Shown here piece after piece: positions 1 to 6,798 of a DNA stretch of 13,457 nucleotides. The stretch spans positions 1 through 13,457 of the forward strand of contig CAJTVB010000049.1 of the NCBI GenBank assembly GCA_910579755.1, written 5' to 3'. Below the pieces are notes generated by a model that saw only the letters and a list, made by a program, of their open reading frames with translations, had not been told where the DNA came from and did not search any database. This DNA is from an uncultured Acetatifactor sp. (GTDB taxonomy: Bacteria; Bacillota; Clostridia; Lachnospirales; Lachnospiraceae). How positions within the stretch are numbered: the first letter of the stretch is position 1; each line of letters begins with the position of its first letter. The translations under genes were made by a program, and so were the position numbers.

Positions 1-1
1 T

Positions 2-661
2 ATTGATCTAAGCGTTAAAGAAAAAATCTATAAGAGCAAAAAGGCGCAGATTTCAATATTAAATGATTTCAGGCTTGAAGTCGCCGCCGGTGAAAAAATC
101 GCCATTGTGGGCGAATCGGGAGCAGGCAAGAGTTCTTTGCTCAATATCATTGGATTGCTTGATCGAAATTATTCCGGTGAATATACGCTTTTCGGTTCTC
201 CGACAGATCAGTTGCATACAAGCAAATTGGCGCAATGGCGAAATCAACGGATTGGTTTTGTTCTTCAAGAGTCGGCACTCATTAACTCTTTGACGGTTGA
301 AGATAACATCAAACTGCCGTTTCTTTATGCCAGTCCTGATAAAAAGGGTATTAGGAAGGTTGAGGATTTTGATACGATAATCAGTGCAATTGAGATCAGA
401 CACATACTAAAAAAGAAGCCGCTTGAATGTTCCGGCGGAGAAAGGGCCAGAGCTGTATTTGCCAGAGGAATCATTATGAAACCTCAACTTATTTTGGCTG
501 ATGAACCTACGGCATCCCTGGATGTGGAAAACAGAGAAAGAATTGTAACCTTGCTTTTTAACATGAACAAAGAGTTTAACACCACTATCATTACTGTAAC
601 TCATGATTTGGACATAGCAAATCGTCATGATAGAGTAATCCATCTTGAAAGGAGTAAATAA
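2..661 (+). CDS. ABC transporter ATP-binding protein (5' end outside window)
   Basis: This is the cytoplasmic nucleotide-binding subunit of an ABC transporter; ATP hydrolysis would power a membrane partner lying outside the window. The frame is open from base 2 and gives 219 codons, so only a few N-terminal residues are probably missing (family length about 210-230). Visible motifs are the Walker A GESGAGKS (110-133), a Q-loop glutamine (266-268), the signature CSGGE (428-442, Cys replacing the usual Leu), the Walker B LILADEP (488-508) and the H-loop TVTHD. The GTG at 107 lies inside Walker A and cannot be the start. The sequence resembles the MacB/LolD class and especially the ATPases of lactococcin-972-type bacteriocin export clusters; the substrate is inferred, not shown. 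A small membrane protein gene follows one base after the stop. The gene is AT-richer than the nifJ block. Confidence 0.93.
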   Translation: MDLSVKEKIYKSKKAQISILNDFRLEVAAGEKIAIVGESGAGKSSLLNIIGLLDRNYSGEYTLFGSPTDQLHTSKLAQWRNQRIGFVLQESALINSLTVEDNIKLPFLYASPDKKGIRKVEDFDTIISAIEIRHILKKKPLECSGGERARAVFARGIIMKPQLILADEPTASLDVENRERIVTLLFNMNKEFNTTIITVTHDLDIANRHDRVIHLERSK

Positions 662-662
662 A

Positions 663-818
663 ATGGGATTTTTTGCGATGATTGCGTCAATGCTGCTGGG
701 GATATTGTTTGTTGCAATCGGGATTTCCCGCAGAAAGCAAAAGGGATGGCCTATAATCCTTATCGCGCTCGGAACCGTGTTTGTTCTCATTGCGGTTTAT
801 TTGGGATGGCCTAAATAG
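663..818 (+). CDS. small two-helix membrane protein (51 aa)
   Basis: An ATG one base after the ABC ATPase stop opens a 51-codon frame. The Shine-Dalgarno AAAGGAG lies inside the last codons of the ATPase gene (about 648-654), so the two genes are almost certainly cotranscribed and may be translationally coupled. The protein has two hydrophobic segments (about residues 3-21 and 29-47) separated by a basic turn, SRRKQKGWP, and ends in GWPK. The motif GWP thus closes both the loop and the protein. The basic loop suggests a hairpin with its turn in the cytoplasm. I do not recognise a named family. Position suggests a transporter accessory or immunity-type membrane peptide, but nothing in the sequence proves that. 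Confidence 0.75.
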   Translation: MGFFAMIASMLLGILFVAIGISRRKQKGWPIILIALGTVFVLIAVYLGWPK

Positions 819-840
819 AAGTCAATAAAAGTAAGTCTGT

Positions 841-854
841 CTGCCCGGCGGCAG
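841..854 (+). repeat. small hairpin after the ABC unit
   Basis: CTGCC (841-845) pairs with GGCAG (850-854) around the loop CGGC. It has no following T-run. It is the first of three hairpins in the gap between the convergent transcription units. Confidence 0.4.
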
Positions 855-920
855 AGAAGAAAAAACCGCTGCGAGGCAACCGATTTTTCATGTCCGAAGT
901 TCAATCCTCGCGGCGGTTTT
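853..920 (-). terminator. terminator of the minus-strand rubredoxin end
   Basis: Bases 862-876 pair with 906-920 over 15 positions with one G-T wobble (arm CCTCGCGGCGGTTTT). Read on the minus strand, the stem is followed by TTCTTCTC and has a T-rich 3' arm, as expected of an intrinsic terminator. It lies about 80 bases beyond the rubredoxin stop. The loop is long (29 bases), which lowers confidence in how it folds. Confidence 0.6.
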
Positions 921-928
921 GATTATTC

Positions 929-957
929 AAAGCCGCCGTTTTGCGGCTTTTCGTTTT
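929..957 (+). terminator. terminator of the ABC / small membrane protein unit
   Basis: AAAGCCGC (929-936) pairs with GCGGCTTT (943-950) around the loop CGTTTT and is followed by TCGTTTT on the plus strand. Bases 927-937 can also pair with 912-922 (11 pairs, one wobble), so this hairpin competes with neighbouring stems. Confidence 0.65.
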
Positions 958-997
958 GCTAATGTGTGTGGAGTGGCTGTGAATAGTAACGCTATAT

Positions 998-1162
998 TCA
1001 GGTCTTTACGAATACTTCCTTGCCCAGCCCGCAGATGGGACATATCCAGTCGTCGGGAAGCTCTTCAAAGGGGGTGCCGGGAGCGATTCCGCCTTCCGGA
1101 TCTCCCAGTTGGGGATCATAAACATAGCCGCAGGGGCCGCATACATATTTTTCGTATTCCAT
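998..1162 (-). CDS. rubredoxin
   Basis: A 54-residue protein whose four cysteines would bind one iron: CGPC near residues 8-11 and CPIC near residues 41-44. Between them is the family's typical GYVYDPQLGDPEGGIAPGT and then FEELPDDWICP, and the length is normal for a single-domain rubredoxin. It is a cytoplasmic one-electron carrier; in anaerobes it commonly serves rubrerythrin, superoxide reductase or rubredoxin:oxygen oxidoreductase. The ATG is fixed by AGGAGGT (1169-1175) six bases upstream. The gene lies 71 bases after the PFOR stop on the same strand, so it is probably the last gene of the Fe-S block. Its partner here is not shown by the sequence; PFOR-linked electron flow is inferred from position. 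Confidence 0.96.
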   Translation of the reverse strand: MEYEKYVCGPCGYVYDPQLGDPEGGIAPGTPFEELPDDWICPICGLGKEVFVKT

Positions 1163-1174
1163 TTTTATACCTCC

Positions 1175-1192
1175 TGCCCGCTCCGGCGGGCA
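1175..1192 (-). promoter_or_regulatory. hairpin abutting the rubredoxin Shine-Dalgarno site
   Basis: TGCCCGC (1175-1181) pairs perfectly with GCGGGCA (1186-1192) around a four-base loop. On the minus strand it ends exactly at the AGGAGGT of rubredoxin. On the plus strand it is followed by TATTTTTTTG and could terminate antisense transcription. Candidate roles are mRNA processing or stability, or control of ribosome access. Confidence 0.5.
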
Positions 1193-1233
1193 TATTTTTT
1201 TGTTTACTTTTTTTGCTTTTGCGAATGTGGAAG

Positions 1234-4200
1234 TCAGGTTGGATGTTCCATGGAGCGTCCAACCGCACAGGTGGAATTTTTTCCCGGTGCGGCATCCATT
1301 GCTGTATCTCCGTCTTTGATCGAAGGGGCATACAGCGCTTCCAGCCTGCGCAGGTATTCGTACCGCTCTGCAGCCTGCCGGGAGGCTTCCTCAAACAGGA
1401 TCACAGACTGTTCAGGCCGGTATCGTCTCAGAGAATCATAGCGGATTTCTCCGCCCAAAAATTCCTGATAATCCAGCTTGGGTTCTCCGCTGTCCAGCTG
1501 AAAAGGATTTTCGCCTCTGTCTTTTCGGGAGGGGTCAAAGCGGAACAAGTGGAAATAGCCGGATTCAACGGCCTTTTTTGCCTCATGGGGGCTGCTGCCC
1601 ATGCCGGCGCGCAGCCCGTGGGCGATGCAGGTGGCGTAGGCCACAACCAGGGACGGGCCGGGGAAGGCGGCGGCTTCCGTCAATGCCCGGAGGGTCTGGG
1701 CAAAATCAGCGCCCAGGGCGATTTGAGCCACATACACATTGCCGTAGGTCATGGCCATGGATGTCAGATCCTTTTTCCGGGTGGTTTTGCCGCCGGAAAT
1801 GAATTTGGCGGTGGAGCCAAGAGGAGTGGCCTTGGAGGCCTGACCGCCGGTGTTGGAATAAACCTCTGTGTCCAGCACCAGAATATTGATGTTTCTGCCG
1901 CTGGACAGCACATGGTCCAGTCCGCCGAAGCCGATGTCATAGGCCCAGCCGTCTCCGCCGATGACCCACTGGACGGTGTCTGATTCAAAGATCTCCTGAG
2001 CCAGCAGCATGCCGTAGCCGAATTCAGCGGCATCCTCAAACAGAGAGTTTGACCAGGCCGGTCCATGGCCTTCCTGATCCAGGGTATAGGCACAGGAGGG
2101 GGAGGAGTTGGCCCAGATGGAGCTGCAGCCTGTGGCGTTGGCAATATACATGCGCGGACCGAAAAGCTGGGTTAAGAGCTTCACGTAGGGTGTCTCGCCG
2201 CAGCCCGCACAGGCGCCGGAAAACTCCATAAGGGGAAGCAGAAATTGGCTGCTTTTTACGGTGTGGACGGCTGCAGAGGAAGCTTTCACAGAGTGTGCTT
2301 CCTCCGGAAGATTTCCGGCGGGAGTCCCCGGCAGCTTTTGCCGGAATTTCTCCACAGCCTCCTGGCAGGGGAGCAGGGACTTGGCAAAATCAAAATAGTT
2401 CTGCCGTTCCTGGTGATCCTTCGCAGGGTGCATTTCCAGTGCTTTCCTGCCCTGCTTTCCGGGGCAGACTGCGGCGCAGGTGCCGCAACCGGTACAGTCC
2501 ACCTCCGATATCACTATAGAGAAGGAGCGCCCTTCCAGTCCCAGCATGGGGATTTGGGGCATACCCTCCGGCGCCTGGGCCTGCTGGCTTTCGTCCATGA
2601 CTGCAGGACGGATTACCGCATGAGGGCACACGAAGGAGCAGCGGTTGCACTGGATGCAGTTTTCCGGCTTCCACTCCGGTATTTCGGTGGCCACGTTCCG
2701 ACGCTCGTGCGCCGTGCTTCCCGGGGGCGTGTACCCGTCCGCATAAGGAAGAAAGGCGGATACCGGGAGGGAATCTCCCCTCTGATCGGTGACGGGCTGC
2801 TGGATTCGATGTACATAATCCAAAAGGCCGGGACTGTCCGGCAAAGGAGGATTGTCCAGGGGATCCGCAATAGGAGGACTGTCCAGGGAACCCGTAATGG
2901 GAGCATGGGCGTTTTCCGCTACGGGGCCTTCAGTATCCTCTTCCATATCCGCCCAGCCGGGAGGAATCGGAATTTCCTGTACCTCGGAAAAGCCTCGTTC
3001 AATGGCGGTTTCGTTCATTTTCAGGATTTTGTCGCCGCCTTTTCCATAGCTTTTCCGAGCGGCTTCCATCATCAGTGACTTGGCTTCATGGGGCGGAAGA
3101 AGGCCGGAGACTGCGAAAAATGCCGCCTGAAGGATAGTGCTGATCTTGTTGTTAAGACCGATTTCCTTGCCGATGCCAAGAGCGTCGATCACGTAGAATC
3201 GTATATGGTGCCGGGCCAGAAAGGCCTTTGTGGACCGGGGGAGATATTCCTCCAGCTGCTTTCCGCGATAACCGCAGTTCAGCAGAAAGGTGCCGCCGTC
3301 CTTCAGCTCCTGTACCATCACTGTATATTTGTGGAGATACGCAGGGGTATGGCAGGCTGCCAGATCTGCCCGGCGGATCAGGTAGGTGCTGTGGATGGGG
3401 CTTTTCCCGAAGCGCAGATGGGAGATGGTGAGCCCCCTTGATTTTTTGGAGTCGTATTCAAAGTAGCCCTGGGCGGTCATGTCCGTATGGTCTCCGATGA
3501 TTTTCAGGGCATTTTTGGTAGCGCTGACCGTGCCGTCACCTCCCAGTCCCCAGAATTTGCAGGCGGTCACATCCTTGGGAGATGTATCCTGGCAGGAGGG
3601 TATGGGCAGGGAGAGATGGGTTACGTCATCCGTGATTCCCAAGGTAAAGATTTTTTTGTCGGTATTGTGGTAGACGGCGGCAATCTGAGCTGGATCCGTG
3701 TCCTTGGAGCTGAGGCCGTAGCGGCCGGAAAAGAGGGACACCTGGCCCCGGAACTTTTCTGACTGGGCCAGAGCCGCCGCCACGTCCAGATACAGAGGCT
3801 CACCGGGGGCGCCCGGTTCCTTGGTGCGGTTCAGCACGGTGATCTGCTTTACGGTGGGTGGAAGGGCCTCAAGGAAATGCCGGACGCTGAAGGGGCGGTA
3901 CAGGTGGACGTTAATCAGGCCATATGAATGGCCGGACAGGGAGTCCAGATATTCCCGCACGGTTTCACATACGCTTCCCATGGCGACAATAACATGGGAA
4001 GCGTCGGGGACGCCGTAATAGTCAAACAGTCCGTAGCTTGTTCCCAGCAGGGCATTGATTTTCTGCAGTTGTTGTTCTACAATGCCGGGCAGGGCATTAT
4101 AAAAGGGGTTAGAGGCTTCTCTGGCCTGAAAGAAGATGTCCGGGTTCTGGGCGGAACCGTAGACTCTGCCGTTTTGAGGATGGAGGACTCTTCTGCGGAA

Positions 4201-4869
4201 GGCCTCCGCCTTTTGAGGATCGGCCATGCTGCCCAGAGCTTCATAGTCCCACACCCGGATCTTGTGCAGCTCATGGGAGGTGCGGAAGCCGTCAAAAAAG
4301 TTCAGGAAGGGAAGACTGCCCTCCAGGGCCGCCAGATGAGAGACGGGAGTAAGATCCATGACCTCCTGAACACTGGCACAGGCGAATATTCCTGTTCCGG
4401 CCTGCCTGCAGGCATAGATGTCCGAATGGTCTCCGAATATGGATAGGGCGTGGGTGGCAATGGAACGGGCGGCCACGTGGATGACTCCCGGCAGCAGTTC
4501 TCCGGCCATACGGTACAGGTTGGGGAGCATCAAAAGAAGCCCTTGGGAGGAGGTGAAGGTCACTGCCAGGGCTCCCGCCATAAGGGCTCCGTGAACGGCG
4601 CCGGCGGCTCCTGCCTCCGACTGAAGCTGGGCTGTTTTTAAGACTTGGCCATATATATTTTTCCGTCCGGCTCCCGCCCACTGGTCGCACAGCTCCGCCA
4701 TGGGTGAGGAAGGGGTAATGGGATACAGGGCGGCTGCCTGGCTGTAGGCATAGGCCACATGGGCGGCTGCCTGGTTGCCGTCCATGGTCTGCAGGACGGG
4801 AGACGGCGTGGGAGTGCCGGTTTTGAGGCCGGCAGCCGTCTGTATGGATGAAGATGTGTTTGTTTCCAT
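1234..4869 (-). CDS. nifJ: pyruvate:ferredoxin (flavodoxin) oxidoreductase
   Basis: A single-chain PFOR of 1,211 residues that oxidises pyruvate with CoA to acetyl-CoA and CO2, passing electrons to ferredoxin or flavodoxin. The order of domains is canonical. The pyrimidine-side domain carries YPITPSSPMAE (49-59) and the TPP glutamate in LQSEAGAAG (about 85). A two-cluster ferredoxin domain carries CIQCNRCSFVCP (about 737) and CTGCGTCAAVCP (about 789). The proximal-cluster CAGCGE is near 885, the TPP signature GGDGWAYDIG near 970, and a late cysteine in ATCIAHG supplies the fourth proximal ligand. Most family members are about 1,170-1,180 residues; the excess comes from roughly 25 extra N-terminal residues and a proline/aspartate-rich linker (about 645-685) partly made of 9-residue repeats. 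The ATG at 4869 is set by GGAGGT (4876-4881). No frameshift is seen. It follows the SufB-like gene by 91 bases on the same strand. Confidence 0.97.
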   Translation of the reverse strand: METNTSSSIQTAAGLKTGTPTPSPVLQTMDGNQAAAHVAYAYSQAAALYPITPSSPMAELCDQWAGAGRKNIYGQVLKTAQLQSEAGAAGAVHGALMAGALAVTFTSSQGLLLMLPNLYRMAGELLPGVIHVAARSIATHALSIFGDHSDIYACRQAGTGIFACASVQEVMDLTPVSHLAALEGSLPFLNFFDGFRTSHELHKIRVWDYEALGSMADPQKAEAFRRRVLHPQNGRVYGSAQNPDIFFQAREASNPFYNALPGIVEQQLQKINALLGTSYGLFDYYGVPDASHVIVAMGSVCETVREYLDSLSGHSYGLINVHLYRPFSVRHFLEALPPTVKQITVLNRTKEPGAPGEPLYLDVAAALAQSEKFRGQVSLFSGRYGLSSKDTDPAQIAAVYHNTDKKIFTLGITDDVTHLSLPIPSCQDTSPKDVTACKFWGLGGDGTVSATKNALKIIGDHTDMTAQGYFEYDSKKSRGLTISHLRFGKSPIHSTYLIRRADLAACHTPAYLHKYTVMVQELKDGGTFLLNCGYRGKQLEEYLPRSTKAFLARHHIRFYVIDALGIGKEIGLNNKISTILQAAFFAVSGLLPPHEAKSLMMEAARKSYGKGGDKILKMNETAIERGFSEVQEIPIPPGWADMEEDTEGPVAENAHAPITGSLDSPPIADPLDNPPLPDSPGLLDYVHRIQQPVTDQRGDSLPVSAFLPYADGYTPPGSTAHERRNVATEIPEWKPENCIQCNRCSFVCPHAVIRPAVMDESQQAQAPEGMPQIPMLGLEGRSFSIVISEVDCTGCGTCAAVCPGKQGRKALEMHPAKDHQERQNYFDFAKSLLPCQEAVEKFRQKLPGTPAGNLPEEAHSVKASSAAVHTVKSSQFLLPLMEFSGACAGCGETPYVKLLTQLFGPRMYIANATGCSSIWANSSPSCAYTLDQEGHGPAWSNSLFEDAAEFGYGMLLAQEIFESDTVQWVIGGDGWAYDIGFGGLDHVLSSGRNINILVLDTEVYSNTGGQASKATPLGSTAKFISGGKTTRKKDLTSMAMTYGNVYVAQIALGADFAQTLRALTEAAAFPGPSLVVAYATCIAHGLRAGMGSSPHEAKKAVESGYFHLFRFDPSRKDRGENPFQLDSGEPKLDYQEFLGGEIRYDSLRRYRPEQSVILFEEASRQAAERYEYLRRLEALYAPSIKDGDTAMDAAPGKNSTCAVGRSMEHPT
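2845..2898 (-). repeat. 27-bp in-frame tandem repeat in the PFOR linker
   Basis: Units 2872-2898 and 2845-2871 match at 23 of 27 bases and are in phase with the reading frame, encoding ITGSLDSPP then IADPLDNPP. A weaker third unit, LPDSPGLLD, follows. They lie just before the ferredoxin domain, where other PFORs have a short linker. Confidence 0.8.
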
Positions 4870-4880
4870 AAAAATACCTC

Positions 4881-4929
4881 CGGGATAGTAAGGATCATCA
4901 CGATAAATGATTATTACTATACTGTCCCG
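4881..4929 (-). promoter_or_regulatory. structured leader of nifJ
   Basis: On the plus strand CGGGATAGTAA (4881-4891) pairs with TTACTA (4914-4919) and TCCCG (4925-4929), leaving a five-base bulge. Inside it, ATCAT (4894-4898) pairs with ATGAT (4907-4911). In the minus-strand RNA the structure ends at the first base of the Shine-Dalgarno GGAGG. It could control translation or mark an intercistronic processing point. TATAGT on the minus strand nearby could be a -10 element, but no good -35 accompanies it. Confidence 0.4.
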
Positions 4930-4940
4930 AAGGTGAGGTT

Positions 4941-4956
4941 CTTATGCGAAGCCGCA
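4941..4956 (-). repeat. short hairpin after the SufB-like gene
   Basis: TATGCG and CGCATA pair around a four-base loop just beyond the SufB-like stop. No T-run follows on the minus strand, so it does not look like an intrinsic terminator. Read-through into nifJ is plausible. Confidence 0.35.
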
Positions 4957-4960
4957 TACC

Positions 4961-5878
4961 TTATTTCAAAAATCCGTTGACGATCTGAGCTTCTGCTTCC
5001 TGCTCGGTGAGCCCCAGGGTCATCAGCTTGGTGATCTGTTCTCCCGCGATCTTTCCGATGGCGGCTTCGTGGATCAGCTGGGCGTCCAGATGGTTGGCAG
5101 TGATCTCGGGAATGGCGCTGATCTTTGCGTTGTCCATGATAATCCCGTCGCACTCGGAGTGGCCGGCACAGCGGTTATTGCCGTTAATCTTTGACAGAAA
5201 CAGCTGTCTGGAAGAGTCCCGGGCCACAGAGCGGGAGATGATGTTTGCGCTTGAGCCCTCTCCGTCCAGATCTACCTGGAAGGAGGTCTCTGCCGTCTGG
5301 CTTCCATGGGTCATCAGCTTCTCCGTAACCACAAGCCTGGCGCCGTCCGCAAGCTTGGCCCTGGTGGAACGCTTGGTGGAATCGACTCCTTTGATCTGTA
5401 CTGTTTCCATTTCCAGAAAGCTGTTCTCCGAAAGCTCCACCACAGTTTCAGGATTCATGATCCGGGAACCGTTTCCGTCGCCGCTGCCATAGTGTTTTTC
5501 CACATATTTTACATGAGAATTCGGGCCTACGTAAAAGGTGTGGATTCCGTCATGCCGGCTGTCGCTGTCGCCGCTGTTGTGGATGCCGCAGCCGGCAACA
5601 ATGGTCACATCACAGTTTTCTCCCACATAAAAATCATTGTAGACCATTTCGGTCAATCCGCTCTGGCTGAGAACTACCGGGATATGGACACTTTCGTTCC
5701 TGGTGCCCGGTTTGATCAGAATGTCAATTCCCTGTTTGTCTTCCTTTGTCACAATATCGATATGAGCCGTGGTGGAACGGGCGGCGCTTGTGCCGTTGGC
5801 ACGGATGTTATAGGCACCGGCGGGCATCTCGTGAAGCCCGGTCACCTGTTCCAGCAGATTTTTTTGAATTTCGTCCAT
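4961..5878 (-). CDS. SufB/SufD-family Fe-S cluster assembly scaffold (short, SmsB-like)
   Basis: A 305-residue SufB/SufD-family protein. Such proteins bind the SufC ATPase and form the beta-helix scaffold on which Fe-S clusters are built in the cytoplasm. Family-like features are the repetitive beta-rich core (about 80-225), then CAGHSECDG (237-245), IPEITANHLDAQLIHEAAIG (256-275) and a helical tail. It is much shorter than E. coli SufB (about 495 residues) or SufD (about 420). It seems to combine a SufB-like cysteine region with the histidine-rich C-terminal stretch typical of both. Such proteins occur with SufC alone in archaea and many anaerobic Firmicutes. The start at 5878 is chosen for TGGAGGT (5884-5890); the ATG 36 bases further upstream has no Shine-Dalgarno site. 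sufC ends 47 bases upstream. No sufS, sufU or separate sufD lies in the window. Confidence 0.9.
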   Translation of the reverse strand: MDEIQKNLLEQVTGLHEMPAGAYNIRANGTSAARSTTAHIDIVTKEDKQGIDILIKPGTRNESVHIPVVLSQSGLTEMVYNDFYVGENCDVTIVAGCGIHNSGDSDSRHDGIHTFYVGPNSHVKYVEKHYGSGDGNGSRIMNPETVVELSENSFLEMETVQIKGVDSTKRSTRAKLADGARLVVTEKLMTHGSQTAETSFQVDLDGEGSSANIISRSVARDSSRQLFLSKINGNNRCAGHSECDGIIMDNAKISAIPEITANHLDAQLIHEAAIGKIAGEQITKLMTLGLTEQEAEAQIVNGFLK

Positions 5879-5891
5879 TTTATACCTCCAT

Positions 5892-5907
5892 GCCGCATTT
5901 TTGCGGC
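5892..5907 (-). promoter_or_regulatory. hairpin abutting the SufB-like Shine-Dalgarno site
   Basis: GCCGCA (5892-5897) pairs with TGCGGC (5902-5907) around a four-base loop, leaving one base before TGGAGGT. It sits in the 47-base gap between sufC and the SufB-like gene and resembles in placement the hairpins before nifJ and rubredoxin. Confidence 0.45.
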
Positions 5908-5925
5908 CCTGCAATAGAATCAGCT

Positions 5926-6651
5926 TTACTTTTGCTGATAAAAACGGCAGCTTTCGGTTCCCTTTAAAAGCTCCGGCAGAATATCTTCCCGCTGTCCTCT
6001 GGCCTGCACGGTGCCGCCGGCAATCACGATGATTTCATCTGCAATATTCAGGATCCGTTCCTGGTGGGAGATGATGATCAGGGAATTCTGACTGGAACGA
6101 TGCATTTCTTCAAATACGCGGATCAGGTTGTTAAAGCTCCACAGATCGATCCCGGCTTCCGGCTCGTCAAAGACAGCCAGGGGGGTATTGCGGGCGATAA
6201 TGGTGGCGATCTCGATTCGCTTTAACTCACCGCCGGACAGACTTCCGTCTACGTCCCGATTGATGTAATCCCGGGCGCACAAGCCTACCTGGGAGAGATA
6301 ATCGCAGGCGCCTGACAGCTTCAGATTGTTACCGGCAGCCAGGGTGATCAGATCCTTGACCTTGATGCCTTTAAAGCGCACCGGCTGCTGGAAGGCGAAG
6401 CTGATTCCCAGTCTGGCACGCTCTGTCACATTCATATGTGTAATGTCGGTTCCGTTGAACAGGATTTTCCCTGACGTGGGCTGTTCGATTCCCATGATCA
6501 GCCTGGCCAGGGTGGATTTTCCGCCGCCGTTGGGGCCTGTAATGGCGATAAAGGTATGGTCCTCAAAGGTGAGATCTAAATTTCGTATAATCTCCTTTTG
6601 TCCGTCTGCTTCGCCGGACACCTGAAAGGAGAGATTTTGTAATTCAAGCAT
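5926..6651 (-). CDS. sufC: SufC, ATPase of the Fe-S cluster assembly complex
   Basis: SufC is a soluble ABC-type ATPase that drives conformational change of SufB/SufD-family scaffolds during cluster assembly. The 241-residue length is close to the family norm (about 245-250). Motifs in order are Walker A GPNGGGKS (39-46), Q-loop FAFQQP (86-90), signature SLSGGELKRIEIA (137-149), Walker B LAVFDEPEAGIDL (158-170) and the H-loop ISHQERIL (194-201). The DEPEAGID form and the ELKRIEI stretch after the signature are typical of SufC rather than transporter ATPases, and no membrane subunit lies nearby. The ATG is supported by GGAGGATC (6654-6661). The gene directly precedes its scaffold partner and appears to head the Fe-S block; I could not identify a strong promoter for it. 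Confidence 0.95.
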   Translation of the reverse strand: MLELQNLSFQVSGEADGQKEIIRNLDLTFEDHTFIAITGPNGGGKSTLARLIMGIEQPTSGKILFNGTDITHMNVTERARLGISFAFQQPVRFKGIKVKDLITLAAGNNLKLSGACDYLSQVGLCARDYINRDVDGSLSGGELKRIEIATIIARNTPLAVFDEPEAGIDLWSFNNLIRVFEEMHRSSQNSLIIISHQERILNIADEIIVIAGGTVQARGQREDILPELLKGTESCRFYQQK

Positions 6652-6704
6652 AAGATCCTCCTATATGTCTTGTACTGATATCTATTGGAGCTGAAAGTCA
6701 GGCT

Positions 6705-6798
6705 GGCTTCGTGCCCATTGGGCCCTGTAGTGTCCGATGGGCTTCGCAGTGCCCATTGGGTCCTGCAGTGTCCGTTGGGCTTCACAGTGCCCATTCGG
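6705..6798. repeat. 38-bp tandem repeat upstream of sufC
   Basis: Two and a half units: 6705-6739 (35 bp, lacking three bases), 6740-6777 (38 bp) and 6778-6798 (partial). The shared core is GGCTTC..CAGTGCCCATT(G/C)GG followed by TCCTGCAGTGTCCG. Each unit contains near-palindromic CCCATTGGG, and GGGC/GCCC pairs recur. It makes up part of the sufC 5' region. Repeats are adjacent without spacers, so it is not a CRISPR. Confidence 0.75.

Noticed and set aside
841..957. Riboswitch or T-box leader
   Set aside because: The stems could switch, but no plus-strand gene lies downstream and the two convergent units each need a terminator here.
919..1983. 354-codon plus-strand frame across rubredoxin and the end of nifJ
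   Set aside because: It is antisense to two well-supported genes, has no Shine-Dalgarno site, and its translation has no domain-like order. Other long frames opposite nifJ (for example 2245-3078 and 3928-4446) are the same effect of GC-rich codon use.
4870..4960. Rex-type redox operator upstream of nifJ
   Set aside because: I looked for a TTGTTAA-type inverted repeat and found none in this gap; only the leader stems are present.
5306..5917. 203-codon plus-strand frame opposite the SufB-like gene
   Set aside because: It is antisense to a recognised family with a good start site, and the frame lacks a ribosome-binding site.
6576..6794. 72-codon minus-strand frame through the repeat upstream of sufC
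   Set aside because: It is a translation of the tandem repeat that then runs into sufC in the wrong frame, with no Shine-Dalgarno.
6705..6798. Possible CRISPR array
   Set aside because: The units are directly adjacent and diverged, with no spacers of constant length and no cas genes nearby.
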